From F0422 sp003992255 (lineage in GTDB: Bacteria; Bacillota; Negativicutes; Veillonellales; Veillonellaceae), in NCBI RefSeq assembly GCF_003992255.1, contig NZ_RQVA01000025.1, positions 1 through 11,694 on the forward strand: a stretch of 11,694 nt of DNA, in the 5' to 3' direction. Position 1 is the first letter of the stretch; the number at the start of each line of letters is the position of its first letter. Positions 1 through 5,904 of the stretch are shown in pieces. The notes below the pieces were generated by a model. The model ran no database searches. It was not told where the DNA came from and saw only the letters and a program-made list of their open reading frames with translations. The translations under genes and the position numbers were made by a program.

Positions 1-445
1 ATAAAATAGAATCGATATTTATTGAAATTATACTCTTGGCTATACTAATTGTCAATAATATTCTGGTTTATAAAACTTCTTTATGAAAGAAAGAGAATAT
101 TATCATAAAATAGATCCTAATTATTCCTAAAAAACATAATATACCTCATATATAGGAAAGTGCTATAATAAAAATTTATCTGCTAATAAATTACTACGTG
201 TTAATTATCCTTATAAATTCACTCTATCAATAAATTATTTTTTCTAACTATTCTAATCTCAACACATTATAAATAAAGTACACTAGCTTTCTTTTAGCAC
301 TAAATCTATCTTAAAGCGTCAAAAAGTTTGAAATAAACTTAACATGTTAAGTCTATTTCATCTCTCTTCAGTTTATCTTTTCATCATTTTGTCATCAATT
401 GAAAGTCACTGAAATTAAGTTTCACTCCTATAATGAGTATGCAAA
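1..445. other. AT-rich region without a recognisable gene
   Basis: I see no credible coding region on either strand: stops are dense, and no start codon with a ribosome binding site leads into an open frame of useful length. The stretch is very AT-rich. It contains the near-perfect palindrome at 329-360, listed separately. TATAAT-like words occur at 164-169 (preceded by TGC) and 429-434, but neither has a -35 box at the right distance or a gene behind it, and such words are expected by chance at this composition. No tRNA or rRNA is visible. The region could carry a small RNA or the leader of a gene left of the window, but nothing here shows it. Confidence 0.6.
329..360. repeat. 32-bp near-perfect palindrome, possible operator
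   Basis: A continuous dyad of 16 base pairs around 344/345 with one mismatch (A336 opposite C353). Its core, ACTTAACATGTTAAGT at 337-352, is a perfect 16-bp palindrome. With no loop, it looks more like a protein-binding site than a terminator; on the minus strand an offset CTTTTTG follows, so a weak terminator is not excluded. The inner TTAAC-AT-GTTAA resembles sites of MarR-family repressors (AdcR-type consensus TTAACYRGTTAA), but this is similarity of pattern only. The gene it would control is not in view. Confidence 0.5.
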
Positions 446-585
446 GCAAGAACACTAGGCTCTACAATATGTATCGAATAGCATATAGCGTTTATTTTTT
501 TACTAAATAGTCCTGAACAAACCTTCCTCTAAGAGAGGCGTTCGGTGTAAAACGCCTTGCTGTTGTCACCTATGGCGTTTCTTAC
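446..585. repeat. MITE-like inverted-repeat element, copy 1
   Basis: The right end, CCTATGGCGTTTCTTAC at 569-585, is the reverse complement of the left end of copy 2 (659-674) apart from one extra A. The left end, GCAAGAACACTAGG at 446-459, is a decayed version of the same terminus. From the TAGG at 456 to about 501 it matches 671-716 of copy 2 with about three substitutions. The middle holds the hairpin AGGCGTT/AACGCCT (536-542 with 551-557). It is shorter than copy 2 and looks internally rearranged. No protein is encoded. I found no clear target-site duplication. Confidence 0.6.
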
Positions 586-669
586 TGCTTACATCACATA
601 CTACAAGAAGAGCACGGCATATTCCGGAGCAAACCTTCTTCTAAGAGAGGAATTCGAGGTAAGAACGCC
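509..669 (+). repeat. Direct repeat B, two diverged copies about 113 bp apart
   Basis: Positions 509-556 and 622-669 are two diverged copies of one roughly 48-bp sequence. Both run TCC-(T/G)-GA/G-CAAACCTTC-CTCTAAGAGAGG and end in AACGCC. The first lies inside inverted-repeat copy 1; the second lies mainly in the 73-bp spacer and runs into the left end of copy 2. A third, partial copy of the first part (TTCCTGAACAAACCTAG) begins near 750 inside copy 2. The nested arrangement shows that this flank was built by repeated duplication or insertion of related modules. Confidence 0.55.
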
Positions 670-871
670 ATAGGCTCTACAATATGTGTCGAACAGCATA
701 TAGCGTTTGTTTTTACCAAGTATCATATAACACGAAAGACAGCGACATATTCCTGAACAAACCTAGCGAAGGCATCAGTTTGAGAAGGAATATGTCGCTG
801 TCTTATTTTAATCCATATGCAAAACGCTATATGCTTCACAGAAACTACTGTATAACCTACGGCGTTCTTAC
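659..871. repeat. MITE-like inverted-repeat element, copy 2
   Basis: A 213-bp element with an 11-bp perfect terminal inverted repeat (GTAAGAACGCC at 659-669, GGCGTTCTTAC at 861-871), extendable to about 16 bp with mismatch. Inside is a second inverted pair of 14 bp (AGCATATAGCGTTT at 695-708 with 822-835) and a perfect 19-bp pair (736-754 with 786-804) around a 31-nt loop. The whole unit can therefore fold as one long, interrupted cruciform or RNA stem. It ends 4 bp from the stop codon of the wecA-like gene, so it forms that gene's 3' untranslated region and may act as a terminator or RNA stabiliser, although no strong T-run follows the 19-bp stem on either strand. It encodes no transposase, so any mobility would be in trans. 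Confidence 0.65.
736..804. repeat. Perfect 19-bp stem-loop inside inverted-repeat copy 2
   Basis: AAGACAGCGACATATTCCT (736-754) is followed after 31 nt by its exact reverse complement (786-804). On the plus strand the stem is followed by ATTTTAATCC and on the minus strand by TCGTG, so the T-run needed for intrinsic termination is weak on both sides. Transcripts of the wecA-like gene would run into it about 70 nt past the stop codon. Confidence 0.7.
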
Positions 872-875
872 AACG

Positions 876-1901
876 TTATTTGCGATCGACCTCGTTGTCT
901 TTCGCAATTATTCCAATTCGTGTGGCCGTCCATACGCAAGCACATAGTATGAGCACCACTAATAATAATCCAATTGTAAAGTTAGCTTTTGCTGCCACGA
1001 TGGACACACATCCCAATACAGCCGTGATAGCATACATCAATAACACAGCTTGTTTTTGAGTTAACCCCATAGCCAATAAGCGATGGTGTAAATGTCCTTT
1101 ATCTGGCTGGAATACTGGTCTACCATTAATTCGACGACGTACAATCGCAAATAAAGTATCTAAAATTGGCAAGCCCAACACAATAACAGGCACTACCAAT
1201 CCGACAGTAGCCGCTGTTTTTACGCTACCCATCACGGAGATCGCCGCCATGGTATACCCCAATAGCATACTTCCCGTATCGCCCATAAAAATTTTAGCTG
1301 GGTTAAAGTTATAACGCAAGAACCCACAAGCAGCACCCGCTAAGGCAAGGGTAATGCAAGCTAAATCGACTTGTCCCATTTGCAAGGTCACAATACAGAT
1401 GGCAATGCAGGCAATCAAAGAAATTCCTGCCGCCAATCCATCTAAACCATCAATCAAATTGACAATATTCGTAAATCCCACAATCCAAAATACTGTAAGT
1501 GGTATAGAAAGATATTCTAAGTACAGCATGTGATCTCCAATGCTGATAAAGTGGATTGCATTATCAAAGATAGGCAACATCAAGGCTGCCACAATCTGCC
1601 CCAGCAACTTAGTTTTTGGTCCAATTTGTTTCACATCATCCCAAATACCCACTGCTACTAGAATCACAGAACCTATGATCAACCCTTTCACAGAAGAAAT
1701 ATCTTTCACACTATATAGTAAAGATACCATATAACCAATATAAATGGCCAATCCACCTAGGCGTGGAATCGATACTTGGTGTACCTTTCTAGCATCAGGC
1801 GCATCAATAGCACCTATTTTTACAGCTAACGTTCGCACCAACGGCGTACATATATAGGTCACAATCAATGCAATGACAAAGGCCCAAACATATACTGTCA
1901 T
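876..1901 (-). CDS. WecA/TagO-type undecaprenyl-phosphate glycosyl-1-phosphate transferase
   Basis: A 341-aa polytopic membrane protein of the MraY/WecA family, which moves a sugar 1-phosphate (usually GlcNAc-1-P) from its UDP-sugar to undecaprenyl phosphate on the inner membrane face, starting a lipid-linked glycan. Family motifs appear in order: PDARKVHQVSIPRLGG (35-50), the Mg-binding Asp pair in GIWDD (D88, D89), NIVNLIDGLDG with D151 and D154, NFNPAKIFMGDTG (198-210), and the C-terminal HLHH (270-273) that separates WecA/TagO enzymes from MraY. Length is normal. The ATG is preceded by GGAGGTGAT, which settles the start. It follows pgm by 134 nt and has its own promoter. Which sugar it uses and which polymer it starts (O-antigen-like, teichoic-like or other) cannot be read from the sequence; no glycosyltransferase cluster adjoins it here. 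Confidence 0.9.
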   Translation of the reverse strand: MTVYVWAFVIALIVTYICTPLVRTLAVKIGAIDAPDARKVHQVSIPRLGGLAIYIGYMVSLLYSVKDISSVKGLIIGSVILVAVGIWDDVKQIGPKTKLLGQIVAALMLPIFDNAIHFISIGDHMLYLEYLSIPLTVFWIVGFTNIVNLIDGLDGLAAGISLIACIAICIVTLQMGQVDLACITLALAGAACGFLRYNFNPAKIFMGDTGSMLLGYTMAAISVMGSVKTAATVGLVVPVIVLGLPILDTLFAIVRRRINGRPVFQPDKGHLHHRLLAMGLTQKQAVLLMYAITAVLGCVSIVAAKANFTIGLLLVVLILCACVWTATRIGIIAKDNEVDRK

Positions 1902-1991
1902 TCCATCACCTCCATTTCCTAACTGTTATATCCATCAATAATAACCATACAGAATCGTATGTAATACTTCCAATTATCATCTACATGGTCA

Positions 1992-2020
1992 ATTATATCA
2001 GTTCTATCCATGACATACAA
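1992..2020 (-). promoter_or_regulatory. Promoter of the wecA-like gene
   Basis: On the minus strand, TTGTAT (2020-2015), a 17-bp spacer and a consensus TATAAT (1997-1992) with a TGA extension directly before it. This predicts a leader of roughly 85 nt before the ATG at 1901, containing a weak CATAC/GTATG hairpin (1946-1950 with 1957-1961). No terminator is evident between pgm and this promoter, so some read-through from pgm is likely as well. Confidence 0.6.
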
Positions 2021-2035
2021 GAAAAAGACTGCTAG

Positions 2036-3760
2036 TTATGCCTTTGTTTCTACTAAACTTTCAATCAGCGCTTTCCCATCTTTCATGATGTCTGCCAATC
2101 CCTCTTCTCCAGCATAGGATTCAGCGTACATTTTATACAGATTTTCTGTTCCTGATGGACGTGCTACAAACCAACCGGTTTCTGTCACTACTTTGACCCC
2201 ATCAATAGGTTGATTCCCATAGAGAGACGTTGTCCGTACATCAACAATTGGACTACCACCTAACTCTGAAAGGGTTACATCCGATGCTTTCATACCTTTT
2301 AAAGCACTTTTAATCTCAGGTGTGCATGGCATATCAATGCGATGGAACGTAGGCGTACCCCATTGAGCCGTCATAGCATGATACAACTGCGCTGGTGTTT
2401 TACCTGTAGTAGCCACCATTTCAATAGCTAATAGAGCTAAAATGATACCGTCTTTATCGGTAGTCCATACGGTTCCATCCATTTGCAAGAAAGAGGCCCC
2501 TGCACTTTCTTCTGCGCCCAATCCAATCGTGCCATCGAATAATAATGGTGCAAAATATTTAAACCCTACAGGCACTTCATAGACCGGATGATTTGTATCT
2601 TTACAGTACGCATCCATCAATCCAGTCACAACGGCTGTTTTACCAATGCCTTTACCCTCCCAAGAACGGGTTTCATTCAAATACTTAGCAGCTACCACTA
2701 AATACTGATTAGGTGCCAATAAACCTTCTTCTGTGACAATCCCATGACGATCGTAATCTGGATCATTACCTACGGCAAGTACATGGTCTCCTAAGTTCTT
2801 TGCCACTTCTGCCATCGCATACGGCGAAGAACAATCCATTCGAATCGCTCCATCATGATCATAGGACATGAAACTAAATGTCGGATCATAGTCACTGTTA
2901 ATAATGGTAAAGTTCAAACCATATGTTTTTGCAATGGCATGCCAATACGCACCACCACTGCCACCTAAAGCATTGATTAACACCTTAGGGTTCGCCTTTT
3001 GAATCGCTTCTATATTGATAATACGAGGTAGCTCTTGTACATAAGCCATGGTAAAGTCATAAGGTTCTAAATATTGTCCCGCTTCTTCTACCGTAATAGA
3101 GGACACCACTTCTACTGTTTCTTCTTCATGATGGCAACAACCACAATGTGCACTTTCATGAAGTCCCGTCAAATCATGGAAGGAGAACCGTTGAATGCTA
3201 GATAATCCTTTTTGTAAGTATTCATTGGCCAATGCTTCGATCCGTTTTGTTACTTCTGTGTCTGCCGGTCCACCATGAGGAGGATTATATTTAATGCCCC
3301 CATGTTCTGGAGGATTATGGGATGGTGTAATGATGATACCATCGGCCATATCTTCTGCATTGCCATGGGCATTATGGTGCAAAATCGCCCGGGACACACT
3401 TGGCGTCGGTACAAATCCACGATGCGCATCTACCCTGGTTGTGATGCGGTTACCTACTAATACTTCAATGGCTACTTGTAAAGCAGGTTGCGACAAAGCA
3501 TGTGTATCCTGCCCAATATAACAAGGACCTGTGGCACCAAATTCATGGCGTACATCACATATGGCCTGCACAATGGCCGCTACATGCAATTCATTAAAGG
3601 TTGCCTTGGAGGCAATACCACGATGCCCAGAAGTACCGAAGGTCACTCGTTCTTCTATATGTGAGTAACTAGGAACAATACGGAAAAAGTCTTTCACAAT
3701 TGTATCTACGTTAATAATATCTTCTCGTTTTACAGGTTGTCCTGCCAATGGATGTACCAT
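2036..3760 (-). CDS. pgm: Phosphoglucomutase, alpha-D-glucose phosphate-specific
   Basis: Interconverts glucose 1-phosphate and glucose 6-phosphate in the cytoplasm, linking glycolysis/gluconeogenesis to UDP-glucose and surface polysaccharides. The 574-aa protein follows E. coli Pgm end to end: N-terminal HPLAGQPV, FGTSGHRG, catalytic TPSHNPP (phosphorylated Ser147), Mg-binding DPDYDRHG (D333, D335, D337), GFKYF loop, sugar-binding GAEESAG (415-421) and phosphate-binding RPSGTENLYKMY (534-545). I place the start at the ATG at 3760, not the upstream in-frame ATG at 3787, because AAGGAGG lies about 8 nt before it and the protein then begins where E. coli Pgm does. It starts 1 base after the yitT stop, so the two are cotranscribed and probably translationally coupled. 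Odd: about 28 extra residues after position 195, including the His/Cys-rich HESAHCGCCHHEEE (201-214). Confidence 0.95.
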   Translation of the reverse strand: MVHPLAGQPVKREDIINVDTIVKDFFRIVPSYSHIEERVTFGTSGHRGIASKATFNELHVAAIVQAICDVRHEFGATGPCYIGQDTHALSQPALQVAIEVLVGNRITTRVDAHRGFVPTPSVSRAILHHNAHGNAEDMADGIIITPSHNPPEHGGIKYNPPHGGPADTEVTKRIEALANEYLQKGLSSIQRFSFHDLTGLHESAHCGCCHHEEETVEVVSSITVEEAGQYLEPYDFTMAYVQELPRIINIEAIQKANPKVLINALGGSGGAYWHAIAKTYGLNFTIINSDYDPTFSFMSYDHDGAIRMDCSSPYAMAEVAKNLGDHVLAVGNDPDYDRHGIVTEEGLLAPNQYLVVAAKYLNETRSWEGKGIGKTAVVTGLMDAYCKDTNHPVYEVPVGFKYFAPLLFDGTIGLGAEESAGASFLQMDGTVWTTDKDGIILALLAIEMVATTGKTPAQLYHAMTAQWGTPTFHRIDMPCTPEIKSALKGMKASDVTLSELGGSPIVDVRTTSLYGNQPIDGVKVVTETGWFVARPSGTENLYKMYAESYAGEEGLADIMKDGKALIESLVETKA

Positions 3761-3761
3761 A

Positions 3762-4754
3762 TTAATGCCCCTCCTTATGCGTATCATCAGGTATTTCTTG
3801 TCGTGCTAATTGTACCTCATGAATTAACTGTTCTGCTTCTGCTTCCTTTACAGGGTCACAGGTTTGTAACACTCGCTCTACTGCACCTTTTGTAGATTTA
3901 GCAGAGAATCCTGTACCGATAACTTCTGCTGCATCGGTAATCACCATAAATGCCGTCGGATCTTCTGCCTCTACGGCTGCTTTCAATCGAGCCACTTGTA
4001 ATAAGCTAACCACGACCATAATCACCTGTTTGGGTTGGTGTGTATAGGCACCTTCACCATTCAAAATAGTGGCGCCACGGCCAAGCTTTTCAATAATCAA
4101 ATTACAAATTGTCACTGGTTTATAGGAGATAATAAACATCGCTTTCCGTTGGTTAAATCCAGAGATGACCTTATTCGTTACCATCGCAGATAAGTACGTA
4201 CTAATCAATGTGGTTGCAGCCGCTTCGATGTTGATCACAATCGCCCCTGCTACTAAAATCATCATATTAATACCAAATAAGATGCTACCAATTTGCAATC
4301 CGAATCGATTGCGAATGATCAATGCAATCGGGTCAATTCCCCCTGTATTACCGCCACCACGATATACAATACCAAGGCCCAATCCAGAAAACAAACCACC
4401 CAAGATACCACCAATAATTGGGTTGTGGGTCAATTCCAAGGTGGACAATGGAGCCAATACATTGATGATGACAGACATAAAGAGAGTTCCAAAGAGAGTC
4501 ACACCTAAATGCCAACGTCCTAACCATCTCCAGGCAGCATATAACACTGGAATATTTAGTAAAAAGTTGATGGCCCCTAAACTTAATACGCCTTGGGTAA
4601 TATAATAGATAATCAAGCTTAACCCACTAATACCACCACTTAATAGTTGATGTGGCACAATGAAACCTTGTACCCCTGTACCAAACACAGTAGCGCCGAT
4701 GGTAATATAAATTAATGTTCTAATTGTACTTAAATATTTTGGTTTATTGTCCAT
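3762..4754 (-). CDS. YitT family integral membrane protein
   Basis: A 330-aa inner-membrane protein with the standard YitT plan: hydrophobic segments over roughly residues 10-200 (YitT membrane domain, former DUF161), then a soluble C-terminal DUF2179 domain at about 205-285. Typical family motifs are GGGNTGGIDPIAL (133-145) in the membrane part and GRGATILNGEGAY (225-237) in DUF2179. The family is widespread in Firmicutes and its biochemical role is unsettled. About 45 polar residues follow DUF2179, making it longer than many homologues. I choose the ATG at 4754, preceded by AGGTGA at good distance; an in-frame GTG at 4763 is possible but lies inside that site. It is the first gene of a two-gene unit with pgm, and its last codons carry the pgm ribosome binding site. 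Whether the pairing reflects shared function is unknown. Confidence 0.88.
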   Translation of the reverse strand: MDNKPKYLSTIRTLIYITIGATVFGTGVQGFIVPHQLLSGGISGLSLIIYYITQGVLSLGAINFLLNIPVLYAAWRWLGRWHLGVTLFGTLFMSVIINVLAPLSTLELTHNPIIGGILGGLFSGLGLGIVYRGGGNTGGIDPIALIIRNRFGLQIGSILFGINMMILVAGAIVINIEAAATTLISTYLSAMVTNKVISGFNQRKAMFIISYKPVTICNLIIEKLGRGATILNGEGAYTHQPKQVIMVVVSLLQVARLKAAVEAEDPTAFMVITDAAEVIGTGFSAKSTKGAVERVLQTCDPVKEAEAEQLIHEVQLARQEIPDDTHKEGH

Positions 4755-4781
4755 TACTTTCACCTACTCTACATCCCATAC

Positions 4782-4800
4782 TAATACTAGTATTATACCA
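4782..4800 (-). promoter_or_regulatory. yitT-pgm promoter overlapped by a 14-bp palindrome
   Basis: On the minus strand, a consensus TATAAT (4797-4792) preceded by TGG (4800-4798), an extended -10. At -35 distance lies the arm of the ridA terminator hairpin, with no recognisable -35 hexamer. TAATACTAGTATTA (4782-4795), a perfect 14-bp palindrome, overlaps the -10 and the expected transcription start, where a repressor would block initiation. The binding protein is not known. Confidence 0.55.
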
Positions 4801-4814
4801 TAGTATCGCACATA

Positions 4815-4858
4815 AAAGGGCTGCCACATTAAGAGTGAATCGTAATGTAACAGCCTTT
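4815..4858 (-). terminator. Probable terminator of ridA
   Basis: Reading the minus strand downstream of ridA, AAAGGCTGTTACATT (4858-4844) pairs with AATGTGGCAGCCCTTT (4830-4815): about 15 pairs with two G-U pairs and one bulged C around a 13-nt loop. The T-run that follows is short (CCCTTTTATG). It lies 38 nt past the ridA stop and directly upstream of the yitT -10, so it separates the two units. Confidence 0.65.
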
Positions 4859-4896
4859 CATAAATTCCTAATGTTCTGTGATATAATACAGTAATA

Positions 4897-5271
4897 TTAT
4901 TCTGCTAATGCAATTACTTCTACTTCTACCAAGAAATTAGCTGGCAAAGTTTTTACCGCTACGCAGCTACGAGCTGGCTTAGATGTAAAATACTCTGCAT
5001 AGATGGCATTAAATTTAGCAAAGTCATCCATATCTGCTAAGAAACATGTTGTTTTTACAACTTTAGAAAAATCAGTACCTGCTTCTTTTAAAATAGCCTC
5101 AATATTCTTCATAGCTTGTAATGTTTGTGCTTCTACGCCGCCTTCTACTAAAGCGCCTTTTGCTGGATCAATACCACCTTGACCAGAAATAAACACAAAT
5201 CCATTCGCTACATAGGCTTGAGAATATGGTCCTAATGCCGCTGGTGCTTGTTCAGTATATACTTGTTTCAT
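4897..5271 (-). CDS. ridA: RidA family enamine/imine deaminase
   Basis: RidA (YjgF/YER057c/UK114) proteins hydrolyse reactive enamines and imines such as 2-aminoacrylate released by PLP enzymes, protecting those enzymes; they act as cytoplasmic trimers. This 124-aa protein is full length. It shows the family's GPYSQA (14-19), ISGQGGID (28-35), PARSCVAV with the substrate-carboxylate-binding Arg101 (Arg105 in E. coli) and the C-terminal VEVEVIA containing the equivalent of Glu120. The ATG at 5271 is chosen because AAGGGGAC precedes it and the protein then begins at the usual MKQVYTEQAP; an upstream in-frame ATG at 5295 lacks this support. It is transcribed alone, away from ogt, and ends in its own terminator. 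The presence of the Arg and Glu argues for an active deaminase rather than an inactive Rid subgroup. Confidence 0.93.
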   Translation of the reverse strand: MKQVYTEQAPAALGPYSQAYVANGFVFISGQGGIDPAKGALVEGGVEAQTLQAMKNIEAILKEAGTDFSKVVKTTCFLADMDDFAKFNAIYAEYFTSKPARSCVAVKTLPANFLVEVEVIALAE

Positions 5272-5313
5272 GATTGTCCCCTTTCTGCATTGCAAGACAT
5301 ATATAATACACTC

Positions 5314-5333
5314 TAGTATAGCATGTTATACTA
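5314..5333. promoter_or_regulatory. Opposed extended -10 boxes of ridA and ogt within one palindrome
   Basis: The 20-bp sequence TAGTATAGCATGTTATACTA is a palindrome with one mismatched pair. On the minus strand it reads TGC-TATACT (-10 at 5320-5315) for ridA, and on the plus strand TGT-TATACT (-10 at 5327-5332) for ogt. Both have the TGn extension and only poor -35 matches. Polymerases could not occupy both boxes at once, so the promoters should compete, and a single dimeric regulator could control both. The leaders would be roughly 40 nt for ridA and 60 nt for ogt. Confidence 0.5.
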
Positions 5334-5398
5334 TTCAGGTGCATATAGTTTCTATATATATTGTACTACATTCATTACCTCTATGAAAGGAATCTCCT

Positions 5399-5902
5399 AT
5401 GTCTATTTTTTATACCACCTATGAAAGCCCTCTAGGATGTCTCACCTTGTATGCCACTGCATCAGCATTAGTGGGACTTACGTTTCCCACACAATCTATA
5501 ACCTTTTCTGACCCTATATGCAAGGTGGAAAGTACTTACTCTCCCATTCTAACACACACCATACAATGGTTAGATCAATACTTCGCTGGACAAGTTCCAA
5601 CGGTGACTATCCCCTTAGCACCACAAGGCACAGTATTTCAACAAAAGGTCTGGTCTCACTTACAACATATCCCCTACGGTGCCACTCTCACCTATGGGGA
5701 GCTCAGCCAACTGGTCTTTCACTCACCACGGCCAAAAGGGGCTCAAGCCATCGGATCAGCCGTAGGCGCCAATCCTATTTCTCTGATTATCCCTTGCCAT
5801 CGTATCTTAGGCAAAGGAAGCTCCCTCACTGGTTATACGGGAGGACTCTCTATTAAACGGGCTTTGCTATCCATCGAGAATATCTCCTTCGTGGACAAGT
5901 AG
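5399..5902 (+). CDS. ogt: Methylated-DNA--protein-cysteine methyltransferase (Ogt/MGMT type)
   Basis: A suicide DNA-repair protein that moves the alkyl group from O6-alkylguanine (and O4-alkylthymine) onto its own cysteine. The 167-aa protein has a short N-terminal ribonuclease-like domain and the C-terminal DNA-binding domain: FQQKVWSHLQHIPYG and TYGELSQ form the helix-turn-helix region (80-104), the active site is IPCHRI with Cys133, and LTGYTGGLSIKRALLSIE (143-160) is the usual C-terminal signature. There is no N-terminal Ada or AraC domain, so it is a stand-alone Ogt. AAAGGA sits 7 nt before the ATG. At the position of the human MGMT arginine finger (ARAVG) it has Gln117 (AQAIG), a variant I believe is common among Firmicutes homologues. 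It faces pncB-operon gene 3 tail to tail with 2 bp between stop codons. Confidence 0.93.
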   Translation: MSIFYTTYESPLGCLTLYATASALVGLTFPTQSITFSDPICKVESTYSPILTHTIQWLDQYFAGQVPTVTIPLAPQGTVFQQKVWSHLQHIPYGATLTYGELSQLVFHSPRPKGAQAIGSAVGANPISLIIPCHRILGKGSSLTGYTGGLSIKRALLSIENISFVDK

Positions 5903-5904
5903 GC

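Noticed and set aside
164..169. TATAAT with TGC extension as a promoter
   Set aside because: No -35 box, no downstream gene, and the word is expected by chance in such AT-rich DNA.
446..871. CRISPR array
   Set aside because: The repeats are few, long, diverged and inverted as well as direct, without regular unit length or spacers.
684..947. Plus-strand open frame of 87 codons
   Set aside because: It runs through the inverted-repeat element and into the antisense of the wecA-like gene, has no convincing ribosome binding site and gives a protein without recognisable features.
3761..3787. Upstream in-frame ATG for pgm
   Set aside because: The nine extra residues (MIRIRRGIN) are encoded within the end of yitT, across the AAGGAGG site that serves the ATG at 3760, and E. 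coli Pgm starts at the later position.
4165..4605. Plus-strand open frame of 146 codons opposite yitT
   Set aside because: It is the antisense shadow of yitT, has no ribosome binding site, and yitT itself has clear family motifs.
5743..5760. Loss of the arginine finger in Ogt as a defect
   Set aside because: Gln replaces Arg at this place (AQAIG), but I recall the same variant in many Firmicutes homologues, and all other active-site residues are present, so it is probably normal for the subgroup.
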